From: Sweltsa coloradensis
Taxonomy: Eukaryota; Arthropoda; Insecta; Plecoptera; Chloroperlidae
Assembly (NCBI GenBank): GCA_024449915.1
Contig: JAMZAV010001744.1
Location: 62,001 to 126,000 of the forward strand
Direction: 5' to 3'
Length of the DNA: 64,000 nucleotides
Shown: one piece after another, positions 23,230 through 35,594 of the stretch
Position numbering within the stretch: position 1 is the first letter of the stretch
Layout: every line of letters begins with the position of its first letter
Notes under the pieces: generated by a model
What the model saw: the letters and a program-made list of their open reading frames with translations, nothing else
The model's database searches: none
Told to the model about the DNA's origin: nothing
Made by a program: the position numbers and the translations under genes

Positions 23230-23645
23230 AATAAATTGTATTTAGAGTCTACCCACTCAGTTATATAACTGATTTTCAGTGGAAGACTTTAAATCAAAGC
23301 GACCAAGCCAACCCTGTAGGCCCCGACGCAATCGACGAATGAGCGTTAACCAACCAAAGATCGATATTTTTAATAGGAAATATAGCAATCAGTGGTATGA
23401 ACAGTGCGAACACCCGCGAATCAACGCCAGAATCAACAAGGCCGATTCAGAACAACTCTTAATTTATTATGTGCTTCGTTGCTAGGACGGCTCTAAAGTC
23501 ACCGTTTACAAACTCCTAAGACAAGAACTGATGGACTTAAGTCCAAATCAGAAGTTAAAATAATTCTGACTTTAGAAGGAATCGAACCCTGGACATTCTG
23601 CATTGGAAGCAGATACGCTAACCACAAGACCAACGAGCCAATACT
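23230..23645 (-). repeat. SINE family S2, tRNA-Gly-like head
   Basis: Read on the minus strand, the head at about 23,640-23,573 has an A box (TTGTGGTTAGCG), an anticodon arm centred on TCC (CTGCTTCCAATGCAG) and a B box (GGGTTCGATTCC), like tRNA-Gly. The acceptor stem does not pair, so it is a tRNA-derived SINE. The body (ttgctaggacgg, cgacgcaatcgacgaatgagc, actgattttcagtgg) recurs at 62,215-62,555 and, as a fragment, at 9,311-9,395 and near 10,810. Confidence 0.75.
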
Positions 23646-24260
23646 TTTTCGTGGGAAGCCTGCCCAGGGTGCAGTTCATGCCCCTCTTCAGGTGCCTAAC
23701 TAGGTATGTTGCGGATAGGGCAATTGTGAAGGGTGTCCGAGAACTTTTTAGAGAGGTCTCAGTCTTTTGCATTCGCATTACCAAGGGGTGTGTAGGGGTA
23801 GTACCTTTCACCGGGAATGTCTGGACACTGGTCCCCACACATCCCAGGGGGATGATATGCGCAAAACAGGACAAAAACGTCAACATAGCCTCTACATACC
23901 CAAGACCGTCTTGTGCGTGGTGAAGAGCCACAACCTTCCCGAGGTGGTACTGAGCTATGCAAAACACAGCGGATCTAGAGCAGCAACACCTCGACAAAAA
24001 ACCCACATGGGAAAACTAGGATAGGGCAATACCTTAGTGCTACACATAGGACTGACCTACCTAGAGAGTCGTCCTCGCAGCAGGGGGAGGATAAAGGGTG
24101 GAGGCGGAAGAACCAATAATACGGTCAACGGCTCCACCCATAGCCCCAGAGAGGGTTGGTTACTGTTGAGGGATACGTTAGGGGTGTTGGCTGACCAGTG
24201 TCTCTTTTCTCTTAAACAACCTGCCAAACAACAATCATGGGAAAACGACCTAATTTGAAT
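23646..24260. repeat. SINE family S1 fragments
   Basis: 23,646-23,790 is a minus-oriented S1 body (gggtgcagttcatgcccctc, ttcaggtgcctaactaggta, ttgcattcgcattac). It is placed back to back with the S2 SINE. The rest to 24,260 has scattered S1-like phrases and no coding exon. Confidence 0.6.
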
Positions 24261-24439
24261 GGAATGCGGCTAGGGTGTCCCCCGCAGCAAGCGACGAGCT
24301 TCCCCCAGGCGACCAGGCGGGTAGTGAGAAGTGGATTACTGAATGATTAATTGATTCAGGTCTTTATTTCAAGGCGGGATTAAGGCTAGCAAAACCTTAT
24401 CTTACATCCAACCTTAAGAGGGAAGAAAGGAATGTAATT

Positions 24440-27335
24440 ATTAGAATAGGCCCCATCAACCTCATCACCCTTTTGGGGAAGGTGAATGAGGTGGTCGATG
24501 TTATGGTGGAAAGACGGATTGACATCTTGGGGTTGAGGGAAGTGAAGTGGCAGGATAAAGGAAAGTTTGAGTTAAACGGTGGGTACAGGTTATGGTGGAG
24601 TGGAAATAAAGAAGCACGAAGAAATGAAGTGGGGATGATAGTTAGCCCAAAATGGAAAGAAAAAGTGATAGAAGTACGGGAAGAAGGAGATAGGATCATA
24701 AAGATAGGGATAAAAGTAAAACATTAGGAATGGGAGATATGCTAAATTTACGCTCCACAAGTAGGGTGTGATCAGGAAGCTAAGGATGAGTTCGAAGAAC
24801 ATCTGGAAGGTCTGATTGGTAGAAAGGATATAATCATCCTGGGAGATTTCAATGCCCAGGTTGGTGATGAAAGGCAGGGTTACTAGTAAGTATTGGAAAG
24901 TATGGGTACGGTAGGCGAAACACAGAGGGAGAAAGGCTGTTAGACCTGTGTGCCAGAAACGGCCTGGTAATTGGAAACACGTGGTTCCAAAAAAGGGACA
25001 GCCACAAAATTACCAGGTATAGTTGGAACGGGCAACATAAGACACAGATAGACTATGTGATTGTTAGTAAAGACAAGCATAGGAGTCTGAAGAATGTAAA
25101 GGTCATCCCAAGCATAGGACTAGATGGGGACCATAGGCTGCTAGTAGCAGATATCCAAATAGAGGGAAGTGTACGAAAGAGAAAAGAGTAAGCAGAAAGG
25201 AAACTCAAAGTATGGAAATTAAGTGAGACGTCACGTCAGTAAGAGAAGAGTATCAACAGAGGATTAGAAAAGAGATTCCAAAGGGAGAGATCCAAGGAGT
25301 GGAGAAAGAATAGGAAAGGTAAAGAGAGCACTGGTGCAGGCAACAGAGGAGACGTGTGGAAGAACAAGTGGGGTAAGAAAAGAGATGGTAACAAGTTGGT
25401 GGAACGACAAAGTAAAGAAGAAAGTACAACTGAAAAATAGAACATGGAGGGAGTACATGAATGACAGAACAGATGAAAAACGAGAAGCTTACAAAAATGC
25501 AAAGAGGGAAGCACAAAGAACGGTTAAAGAAGAGAAAGGAGAAGATTGGAAGAAGTTTGCTAAGAAACTGGAGAAGGAAACAAGAAGTTGTTGTATGGTA
25601 TAGTGAAGAGTACGAGGAAGGAAAGAGGGGGACAAAGATACCTAACGGATGACTCGGAGAGACTCATTACAGATGCAGAGGAGATCAAGGAAACTTGGAA
25701 AGAGTATTTTAATCAATTGCTGAATGCGGGAGCAGAAGCAGAAGACAGAGATGTAGAGTTGGAAGGGGTGACGGAAGAAGCAGATGCGAATGGACCGACC
25801 TGGCAAGAAGTAGAGATGTCATTAAAAAGGATGAAGAATGGGAAGACTGCAGGAGTTGACGAACTGGTGGTGGAAATGATCAAAGCTGGGGGCCCAGTTG
25901 TTTTGCATTGGCTATACAGAGTGATCAGAGTGGTAGGCTATGGAGAGAAAAGAAGGTGCCAAGAGATTGGGAGAAAGAAGTGATTGTATCAATATACAAG
26001 AAAGGAGATAAAAGAAGTGTTGCAACTATAGAGGCATTACTCTGCTATGCCATACATCAAAGATATATGAAAGGATTATAGACAGAAGGATGAGAGTAGA
26101 GGTGGACCATATACTGAATGAAGAACAATATGGGTTTCGATGGGGAAGATCGACTTTAGACCCGATATTTGTACTTCGACAAGCTATGGAGAAAAGTTGG
26201 GAGATGGGTAGAAAACTAAGTATGGTCTTCCTAGACATAGAAAAGGTGTATGATAGTGTGCCAAGGAATGTAGTGTGGGAAAGCTTGGAAAGAAAAGGAG
26301 TGGACAAAGGACTGATAGACAGGGTTAGAAGTATGTACATCGTTTGTGAAAGCTGTGTAGAAACACAGTTTGGGATGTCAGGGTGGTTCCAAATAACAAA
26401 AGGGCTGAGGCAGGGAAGTGTGCTGTCACCAGTGCTATTTATAATAGTGATGGATGACATCCACAACAAGGTTAAGATGGAGGAAACGGAGGAGGTAGAG
26501 GTTATGCTGTTTGCTGAGGATTTCGTGGCGTGGTCAGAGTATGAGGAGGTACTCCAGAGATACACAGACCTCTGGAAGAGACACATTGAAGAGGCCGGCA
26601 TGAATATAAGCCTGAGCAAGAGCAAGGTTGCTACTATGCCAGGAGAAGGAGACATAAGGAACTATCATGCAAAAATCAAGATTGGAGAAGAAACCCTGGA
26701 AGTGGTGGAGAGTTTTGGATACCTAGGAAGTGAAATAATGGCAAGCGGAAAGATAAAAAGGAAATTACCAACAGAATACAAAAGGCAAGTAACTTCTACC
26801 AATGTGTAAAAGGCCTGGGGAGGGATAGAGAAATACCTATACAGTGCAAGATGACACTATAGACCTACAAGACCTACTTCATACCGATCCTCACATATGC
26901 GGCAGAAACCTGGACTATGGGTGATAAAGAAGAAAGCCAAATACAGGCGGCGGAGATTCCTGAGGAGCACAGTGGGCAAGACAAGAAGAGATAAAATTAG
27001 AAATACGAACATCAGAGAGATGCTTGGGGTGGAGAAGTTAGGTGACAGGATGGGAAGGACAAGGCTGAGAAGGTTTGGGCATATGAAACGAATGACGGAA
27101 GAGAGCATGCCTAGAAGAATGTATGAGAAAAGGATTGAAGGAGGAAGAAGAAGGGGGAGACCAAGGAAGAGATGGAAGTACAAGAAGACCATATCAAGAG
27201 ACCTACATTCTAGAGGAGAGAGCTGGGAGGATGTAGCAGAGAAACGATTGTGAGAGGATAAAAAGAAGTGGAAGAATTTGGTTGCAAACGGCGATGGATA
27301 ATGTTTGATTATGAATGATGATGATGATTAACGAC
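24440..27335 (+). mobile_element. RTE-type LINE, nearly full length, degenerate
   Basis: A plus-strand non-LTR retrotransposon of about 2.9 kb. An apurinic-type endonuclease is at 24,450-25,190 (DILGLREVKW, then IILGDFNAQVG, IDYVIVSK, GLDGDHRLL) and is cut by several stops. A linker follows, then reverse transcriptase from about 25,800 (GKTAGVDELVVEMIKAGG) to 26,809 (FLDIEKVYDSVPRNVVW, LRQGSVLSPVLF). The catalytic box reads FAED where FADD is expected. The C-terminal basic region is at 26,897-27,253 (FGHMKRMTEES, GRRRGRPRKRW), as in RTE/BovB elements. The element ends in ATGATGATGATGATTA, a short simple-repeat tail typical of RTE. Confidence 0.85.
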
Positions 27336-27432
27336 TTGGGAAAACCTCAGGAAAAACCTTCAGTCATGATTGACGGTCTCGAAGGGGTTTGAGCCCGAGA
27401 CCTCCCGAATCTGTCGCGCGCTTAAGGGGGTC
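27336..27432 (-). repeat. SINE family S1 head fragment
   Basis: Phrases 'gggaaaacctcaggaaaaac', 'cttcagtcatgattgac', 'ggtctcgaaggggtttgag' and 'gacctcccgaatc' match 36,777-36,860. It abuts the RTE tail. Confidence 0.75.
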
Positions 27433-28631
27433 CGGCTGTTTGTATCTTACCTATGTTAAATTAGCCATTATTTAGGTACATTTTTTAAAATAACCATAGA
27501 AGCTAGAGCTCTATTTTTTTCCTAGTTTAAGAATTTATTTCTCTACACTTTCCCCCTTTCATTACACAGAGTGTGTAGTTGGAAACTATATTTAATTGTG
27601 TTTAATTAATCTGTGTAGTTAGTGTACATTTTTTGAATATTTTAACACATGTTTGAATTATTATAATTAAAAGTATTACAAAAACGGTATTTATAATATA
27701 ATATATCTACATGCTCTGAAATTTTCAAGACATTTGCATGTTTAGTTCCTGAGAAAAACGTACGTACCTTTGTATTAAAAAAAAAATTATGAGAAAATTT
27801 ACTTCAAAGTTACGCAACTTACAGTTAGTGCATTCCTGCCCCATAGTCTGAACATAGTCTCTTATCTTACAAAATAAATTCCAAAAAATCAAAAAATTAT
27901 TTTTTTCCAATTTTTTTTTTTCATTTTATTATACATAATATACAACACATAAATGAATAATAAAAATTACATTTTTTTAATACCTCTGACGGCCGGACCT
28001 CCTTAACGCTCGAGCCAACACTGTCGGTGTATTTCAAGCTTTATTTATTATTTTGATGCTAAATTGGTGAACATGATATATTAATTTGAGAATACGCCAC
28101 ACAATGCTAATTTTACAAAAAATAAGGTTTTCACAAAACCTACCTGCTACGAATTAGTTTAGCATTGTATTCTTACGTTTTAATAGTCTATGTTGAATTA
28201 AAATGTTCCTCCAAATCATCATTCCCCATTAGATGTGCAAGAAAAACCACACATTTATAGTTTTGCTTTCGGTGATATAAATAGATGCTACAAAATGCTA
28301 AATTTTAATAGATAGGGCCTAAATGCTAAATATTCTAAATTTTAATGCTAGATATACGTATTTCTAGGTATAGGCCTAAGTCTATGCCTACATATGGTAG
28401 TGCGTTTTAACGGTAAGAAACGATAGCAGCACAAAGTTTTAAGCCTAGCCTAATCAGTTCTGACACTGAGTGGGTACATTCTAAATACGAGTATAAAAAA
28501 ACAATTTATTTATTTGTAGCCAATTGTTTCATAAGCCGCTTGACGTATTCAAACTATCTCGTATCTTACGGGAATACAACATTAACTTATCTTGATTTGG
28601 TTAGTCGGGAAACACTCCCGTAAGTGAAATT
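27433..28631. other. AT-rich DNA with a short S1 head
   Basis: Mostly AT-rich with no exon. At 27,985-28,032 a minus-oriented S1 head appears (gaccgg-type, 'cctccttaacgctcgagcc', 'aacactgtcgg'). At 28,440-28,480 there is a fragment related to the S2 'gagtgggtacattctaaa' end. Confidence 0.45.
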
Positions 28632-28752
28632 GTTAATATATAATACAATTCAGAAGTCCGTCTCGGTGGCGCCTACCTGGAATGTGGGAGACTCGGGTTC
28701 GAACCCCGATCGAGATGGATTATGTAACTTCTGAATCGTATTATATGTTAAC
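28632..28752. repeat. tRNA-like sequence framed by 26-bp inverted repeats
   Basis: The left arm (28,632-28,657: gttaatatataatac then aattcagaagt) is the near-perfect inverse of the right arm (28,727-28,752: acttctgaatcgtat then tatatgttaac). Between them lies about 68 bp with tRNA-like boxes: TGGCGCCTACCTGG, a GTGGGAGACTC stretch, and a perfect B box GGGTTCGAACCCC. The pairing arms enclose the pol III-type unit exactly. Confidence 0.75.
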
Positions 28753-29379
28753 AACATTAGGCTAGCTGTTTGTGGTTATTTCAAAATATAGGACTGCCGG
28801 GACATTATATTCAAATACTGAATTGTCCCAGCAAAAGTGCCCCAAGTAAAGGTAGGCATAATTATAACCTATTTTCCAGACGGTTTCAATACCAACAATA
28901 TTTAGAAGTAATGTACTTACCACCGTTCACCCGGTTCACCACCCGATTCAATCTAATGCTTACTCACAAAATATATTTTACAGAATGGAAACACTTTGAT
29001 TAAAACATCAATATTACATTATTTAACGGGGTATGGGGTATTATTGTATCCAAGGAAATAACTTTTGAAATACAAAATTTACATTTATAATTTGTATTGT
29101 TGACAAGTTTGTTATATAAATAGTTGGAAATAGATCCCTATTATTGATTAGGATTCACAGCTTTGTTATAAACTTCAGGTAAATATTATACGTAGCCCTA
29201 CTTTGAACTTATTAGTAAGCTGTATGTTCCTCCCCTGGTCATTTTAAAAAGTACATTACGCCCTAACCGTAGTGTCCACCTGTGAACGAGAACTCGCGTC
29301 TTGGATCCCGAAGCCAAATGCGAGTTCTGACCTGGGTTTATTAGCTGCTTTAGGGCCTATTTGAGTTTATTTGAATTAA

Positions 29380-29545
29380 AGGCGAGGCGTTTTTCCCGAG
29401 GTTTTCCTCAGTCGTTAATGCGAGTGCAAGGTAGGCCCTATTGAGTCATCATAGCCCTCGGACATCCCTTCACAGTTCTAACTCAATATAGGCTAGCCTA
29501 CCTAGTAAGACACCTGGTACATGAATTGCACTCTGGGCTGGTTTT
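29380..29545 (+). repeat. SINE family S1 copy (body)
   Basis: 'cccgaggttttcctcagtcg', 'ttaatgcgagtgcaagg', 'ctcggacatcccttcac' and 'catgaattgcactctgggc', in the order of the 36.6-36.9 kb copy, inverted relative to it. Confidence 0.75.
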
Positions 29546-29569
29546 ACACGAAAATCAATCATAAGGTAG

Positions 29570-30150
29570 GGTGGAAAGACCTATACGGGGTGGGGGGAAG
29601 GGGAGTTATTTTCCAATTCGTGGCCCTGTTCTCGTCGTCGTCGGGGAGGTCGTCGATGAGAGGGGAGGAGTCCCCGACGCATGATGAAAGGACAATCTTA
29701 GACTGTAAGAACATGATTGAATTAGGCCTACTACCCCATAGTTTGCAGTTTGCTGGTTTGGTTTATTTATATTAAGGGCGCGTCAACCGTTAGGTCATAA
29801 TGCTCAAGTCTAGAATAGTGGATATAGGGAGAGTTGCCCGTGCTGGTCAGAACCAGCCACAGGGTAGGGCAGGAAAGCGGGTTTTCACGTCGCGGTCGTC
29901 ATCGTCTTTGTCATCGTTCGTGGAGTCATTGTCGTCGTCGTCAGGGAGGTCGTCAAGGGTAAGTGGCAAGGTCCCCGACGACGATTGCCAGAGCTCGCCT
30001 CTAGTTTCGGGGTTTGTTATATTTTCCTAAAGGTAGCCTGCTAGCTGATGTTTGCGAGATAGATAGTTTCTCTTAAATCGCCTTTTACGATTCGCAGAGC
30101 CGTGCTCTGGTCCAGTTCTACCCCGGGCCCAGATGGGGGAGTTGTGATTG
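29570..30150 (+). repeat. CGTCG-rich repeat family S3, two copies
   Basis: A partial copy is at 29,570-29,690 and a long copy at 29,800-30,150. The family has a head (ctggtcagaaccagcc), a CGTCGTCATCGTC-like low-complexity core, 'ggtccccgacgacgattgcc', 'agagctcgcctctagtttcg', then 'cgccttttacgattcgcag' and 'ctaccccgggcccagatggg'. Other copies: 30,290-30,400 (end only), 33,600-33,945 (minus), 34,100-34,400, 34,850-34,945 and 47,860-48,050. Confidence 0.75.
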
Positions 30151-30229
30151 CTGCTTAGTATTATAATATAATCACATAGGCCTACAGCAATAGAGAAAAG
30201 ATGCACCCAGAGAACCAATAGCTTATCGC

Positions 30230-30275
30230 TACGTAAAGGCGGAGGACTCGGGTTCGATCCCCGGTCGGGACACAT
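30230..30275 (+). repeat. tRNA-like B-box segment
   Basis: Reads 'aggcggaggactcgggttcg' then 'atccccggtcgggaca', the 3' half of a tRNA-like sequence. It lies just after an S3 copy and may be the next SINE's head. Confidence 0.45.
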
Positions 30276-30910
30276 ATTTTCGAATAACTTACTAGATGAT
30301 GTTTGCGTGAAGGACTTGACCTATTTTCTCGTCTTGTACGATCGTCAAAGGAACACCCTGTGCCAATGCTCTACCCCGGTCCCAGACGGGGCTTTGTGTT
30401 TGGCACATTAGCTTTTCATTGCCGCAATAGGCGATCAACGTCATATTTATTGTAGAAAAGAAGATATTATATTATATTTACTTAATATACTTTCACTAAT
30501 GTTCGCCATTGGAATCGAGTTGCGTTGTTTTGTTCTTGTTGTTGTTGTTGTTTGTTGTTATTTCAGCGGGCTGTGACTCACCGCATATACAGAAGGTGGT
30601 GCATTTCAAGGTCCTCTAAATCACCGGCGCTCGCCCGAAAGTTCCAAACAGATTCATTGGACCTTGACTTGCGAAATCTTTGTAAATTCAACAATGCATG
30701 GTAAAGAATAATTTTTACAAAGGTCTAGAATATTTTTGACTAAAAAACACGTTTTTTACAATAGTGCTTGTAAGATTACTTACAATAGTTTGCGAAACAG
30801 CGTGACAATATTATCATGATCACTTTCCTCTTTACAATAACTACTGGTAACAGTTTTTCACAAAATAATATCCAGTTTCAAAATAATACGTGTATTTGGG
30901 TTCACGTTAA

Positions 30911-32036
30911 CACACATAACAAAAACTTGTAGAAATACAGCCAAACCTTACACACTCAAAAGAAATGAGATCTTAAAAAAGGGCCAAGCTCATCTGCCCT
31001 TCCACATTTGCGCATTCTTAATTCATAAACGTACAGTGTCCCATAACAGCATCCTCGAAAAGCTTGGCAAAATAGAATTTGCGATTATTAAGCGAGCGAA
31101 GCGAGCGTTTCCATTTGACTCTGCCGGAAAAATTAGTCACTGGTTTTGTTTTGTTTTTTTTTTTTTTTTGTTTGTTTGTTTGTTTTTTGTTTTTTTTTTT
31201 TTTGTTTGTATGTCTCGCGATAACGTTCGAACGGAGGCTCGGATCAAGTTGAAATTTTCACCATCCGCAAGCTTTGTTCTAGATTGAATGCCATTAGTTT
31301 TGTGGCAAAATCGTTCAAAAAGTTAAAAAGTTACATTAAAGTTAATCGAAAGTTTTTTTTTCAAACTCAACGGCGACAAAATCTGAGATAGCCAAATCAT
31401 TTAGAATGTCCGTCCGGTCACGAATATGTTAATTTTAGTTTGATCCGATAAGTGGTGTAGATGGAAATTACATTATAACAAAAGTAACGTTGCCATGGCA
31501 ACGAAAAGACGCGCGAAGTTTCAAATGCACTGCCACCTAGAAGTAATCAAAATACTTTCGAGGAAGCAGTCTATTATTTGTCACCAAAGAGTTTAAATAT
31601 TTTTCCCAATGAGTCAAGGTCCTCTAGATGGCGGTGGATTTTATCCACAAAGTAAAGATTTACATACGGGTAAATACCTTGGCAATAATAAATAATACTG
31701 GAAACGCGAACGTCGTAAATTGAAAATTTATAAAAATGTGCAATGTGGGTCTAGCTATAGCACGTGCTCGCTTATCAACGCGTCCAACTGAGCGTTTCCT
31801 AGTTAATTTAAACGTAATAGTTCAACCAAGTTCTTTTTTCTAATTAATTTAAACGTTATAACATGCAAATTTTATTTTGCCAAGCTTTTCGAGGATGCTG
31901 TTATGGGACACTGTACGTTTATGAATTAAGAATGCGCAAATGTGGAAGGGCAGATGAGCTTGGCCCTTTTTTAAGATCTCATTTCTTTTGAGTGTGTAAG
32001 GTTTGGCTGTATTTCTACAAGTTTTTGTTATGTGTG
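30911..32036. mobile_element. 1.1-kb palindromic element with 171-bp inverted ends
   Basis: 30,911-31,081 is nearly perfectly repeated inverted at 31,866-32,036. Both outer ends read CACACATAACAAAAACTTGT. The arms include 'aagggccaagctcatctgcc' and 'cgtacagtgtcccataacag'. The 0.78-kb centre has no transposase. It holds a T-rich tract (31,145-31,205) and a 'gcgagcgaagcgagcg' phrase like the starts of the HINE elements further right. A single-arm fragment lies at 39,083-39,160. This is a non-autonomous inverted-repeat element. I could not define a target duplication. Confidence 0.85.
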
Positions 32037-33117
32037 TGATCTCATTACTTTTTCAAGTTCCATTGTAAAATTATTTGTTGAAATATAATAATTTTATCAA
32101 AGTTGATTTAATTTCTATGGTATTAGCAATAACAATAGACAATAGGATGTAAAATATCTAGACCCGGATTCATGTACATCCTGGGTATAGGTGATATAAC
32201 CATGGTATAACGACGGTAAAAGGACTGGACCCCAATTCTTGAGTTCGTGGGAGATGAGTTGAAAACGCAATTTGAAAACGAAGTCGTTTTCGTTTTCGAA
32301 GAAATTGGTATTCTTGAACGGTATCGTAGAAAACGTCATGGGTTGTGAGTTGAAAGAGTATTGCTGTTATTCACGTGGGGTACGGTTCACGAAATCCAGA
32401 CACTTTAAAAAGATTTGCGTACCAAAGAGCTCGAAAACGTTCTATATTTATTCTAGATGGCAGTGCCTTCATAAACGCGGGCCAATCGAAAGACGAGTTG
32501 CATGAAATGATTTGATTGTTGCAATTATGTAAACAAACAGATGAGCACGCTAATATTCGACACCTCGCTTTGACATTGTGTGTAGCAGCAAGCTGACTTT
32601 GATCATGACTATAAATATGGCTAAAAAGAATAGAATATGTGTATTATTTCCGAACATTTTTGTAAATCCTAGGTGGACAATCATACTATTGGTTATCTGA
32701 ATTAGGCTTTTAGTAATCAAAACTAGTTATTTGTGCGGGAAGTTTGTCAGAACAATTGGTTGTGCTGGTTTAGGGTTGGCTAGGCTTGTCAAACATGTAA
32801 TGTAAGTATTTATTTATCTAGTCCTTTAGCCTAATGGAACTTTAGACCTACACTGTTGTATTATAAATAATTTTCTACATCTGGGCCTAGGCCAGGGACG
32901 GTTCCTGATTTGTTTTATGAGAGTATAATGACACCTTTTCTCGTTCCACACGAAGAAGAAAAATTTTTAATGTCCGCCATTTGTTTACGTATCGCACTTT
33001 CCCGCCTAACTCTGCTTGTACCGTCAACAAGTGTCAAGTAACTATGGTTACTTGTTGATTGTATGCCAAGTGTTTAAGGCTTATTTTAAAACCTTTATTT
33101 GGAAGCCTTCCAACAAA
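32037..33117. other. unassigned DNA
   Basis: No recognisable exon or repeat family. Confidence 0.35.
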
Positions 33118-33216
33118 CTTTTTCAACTTTTTTTTCAAAAGAGACTATATTTCTATAACCTTAATGTCCATGTAAAATATGAACATTGTAGTCCCACCCG
33201 TCTGGTCAGAATCGCG
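33118..33216 (-). mobile_element. fragment of HINE family 1
   Basis: 'ctttttcaactttttttttc'-like start, 'ataaccttaatgtccatgta', 'atatgaacattgtagtccca' and 'cccgtctggtcagaat' match the middle of the full elements at 44.0-44.8 and 58.1-58.9 kb. Confidence 0.75.
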
Positions 33217-33599
33217 GGCCGACGTATTAGATGTTAGCAGTAGCAGTAGTAGGCAGTAGTTGGCAGTAGCAGTAGCTAACATCCTTAAAGTGATTTTGAG
33301 CATGTTTCAAGCCATTTTTTCACCAAGAAGGAATAATCGTACCCCAATAAAATTTGGCATGTGTTGTCAGGTACCTAAATCCCCTCGATTGTGATAGTTT
33401 TCAAGTTCACATCACGTTACATGACGGCTGGGTAACACCTCGAAATCACCCCAACTCTGCTTGGTGTATAAGGTGCTTGAGTGTGTAGCGCACCGCGGCT
33501 TGGCTGCGGCGCCCTAACGGGCACCTAGATTATTTTAATGACATGAAGTGACTGTTTCCTATAAAAAATATCAGAGTAGGCCTTTATTATTTTCCATGT

Positions 33600-34400
33600 T
33601 GGATTGGTCCCCGTCTGGGCCCGGGGTAGAAACGGCCCAGAGCATGGCTGTGCTAATCGTAAAAGGCGATCCAGGAGATAAAGTCCACCTCGCAAACATC
33701 AGCTAGTAAGAGCGGAGTATATTACTCCCCGAAACTAGAGGCGAAGTCTAGCAATCGTCGTCTGGAACACTTCCCCTTTCCCTTGACGACCTCCCCGACG
33801 ACGATGACGATGACGACCGCGACGTGAGAAACCCCCTTTCCTCCCCCTACCCGTGGCTGGTTCTGACCATCATGGGCTTCTCCTCCCCATATATCCACTA
33901 AGCTAGAGTAGTGCATTATGACCTAACGGATAACGCGCCCTTCCATCCAAATGAACGAAACTAAAAAACTGTTGGACTCGGCCATTATGTTTTTTTGTGA
34001 AGTTCTAATTATTGTAAATTTTTACTGTCATTCATGGATCCGCAGTCCTTGGGTTAGATTTATTTTTACTTCTTTATTTATTCATGTCCCTATTTTATGT
34101 ATGAGAAAGGCTCATGCTGGTCAAAGCCAGACCCGAGGAATGGGAGGAAAGGGGACGAATCTCACGTCGTGGTCGTATGGTCTTGGTTATCGTTCGTGTT
34201 GCCATGGTGGTCGTCGTCGGGTAGGTCGTCAATAGAAGGGGTGGGAGTTCCCCGACGATGACCACCAGAGCTCGCCTCTAGTTTCGGAGAGTAATATACT
34301 CCTCTGATTACCACCTTATCTCTTTTGTCGCCTTTTACGATTAGCAGAGCCTGCCAACAGAGCTCTGGGCCAAATTCTACCCCGGGCCCAGACGGTGAGA
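33600..34400. repeat. S3 repeat copies, opposite orientations
   Basis: 33,600-33,945 is a minus-oriented S3 copy. 34,100-34,400 is plus-oriented. They face away across about 150 bp, forming a large imperfect inverted pair. A fragment of the core is at 34,850-34,945. Confidence 0.7.
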
Positions 34401-35560
34401 ATCATAAGAGAAAGTTACAAGTTTACAGAAGATGTGAGTGCCGCAAGTGTTATGTCGTTTCAAAGACTTGCTAAGAACTTCCAGGAGACTGTTCAATTTA
34501 GTTGGTAGCATTTGTTAGCCTATCCACCTTCTTGAAATGTTACAACATTTTTTATAAAATAAAATAAAATAAAAGAAATTGAATTGAATTGAAAGAACAC
34601 GATCAATTACTGAGAAAACACGTCTACAATTTGTTTTCTTATTGGATCCCACACGTCTGGATGTAAATGGGTGCCCTACAAGGTCCACACAATCTCCTTG
34701 CGCCCGCCGCTCCACTCGATCGGGATCAGTGGACCTTGGCAAATAGTTACACTAACAACACTACATTTAGCATATGAGGAAGGGGCAAAAAGACTTTGCG
34801 GTTGCGGCTGCTCGGACCAAAGTAGATAAAGAAGTTTTCCAAGGGAACTTCTTTGTCCGTCCGTCGCAGGTGTAGGGGAGGAAAGGGGAGATTCTCACGA
34901 CGCGGTCGTCATTGTCTTTGTAATCGTTCGTGTTGTCATCAAGTTGTTGCAACAACAAAGCTTTCAGCAAGGCGATTATTCTGTAGAATGTATCTTTTAA
35001 AAAATGCCAAAAGCGTTGATTGCACCAAGGACCTATAGGCACTTCTGTATTGCGACTGAACTGGTATAGGTGGAGATACGCATTTTAAGAGTTTTAGTTT
35101 TTTTATTCTAAATTGGTGAACATAATATATTTAAGAATTCGCCACACAATCTAATTTTATTAAAAAATAAGGTTTTCACAAAGCCAACCTATTACGAATA
35201 ATTAGTTTATCATTGTATTCTAACGTTTTAATCTATTGAAATGTTCCTTTAATTCATCATTCCCTATTACTCCACACTTATGGTTTCGGTGGGAAATAAT
35301 GTAGCTGCTACAAAATGCTACATTTTAAAAATTAACGCTAAATACAAAATTATGCCTTTGTCTGAATCTGGGAGTGCGCATAAACGCTACCAACATTGTT
35401 GAATTAATTAATTTATTCTCAGCACAATTTTACACATAACAGTTTTACAATCAGCTTAGTGTATCCGTACTATATTTATCCTGTTACGGTTATTCCAGAC
35501 TATAGCTAGGTTAGCTGTTCATTTCTTGACAAAACCGATGGGGAAAATTGCAGTAGAGCA
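34401..35560. other. unassigned DNA with short simple repeats
   Basis: Contains (AAAAT)n and (AATTG)n-like runs near 34,556-34,592 and the S3 core fragment. No coding exon is recognised. Confidence 0.4.
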
Positions 35561-35594
35561 ATTATTGAGGCCCTAACCGACTACAACATTTAAT

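Noticed and set aside
23573..23645. Functional tRNA-Gly gene
   Set aside because: No acceptor-stem pairing, and it is part of a SINE that recurs in the window.
25236..25516. Leu/Phe/Ser-rich minus-strand frames that look like membrane proteins
   Set aside because: They are antisense to the purine-rich linker of the RTE LINE.
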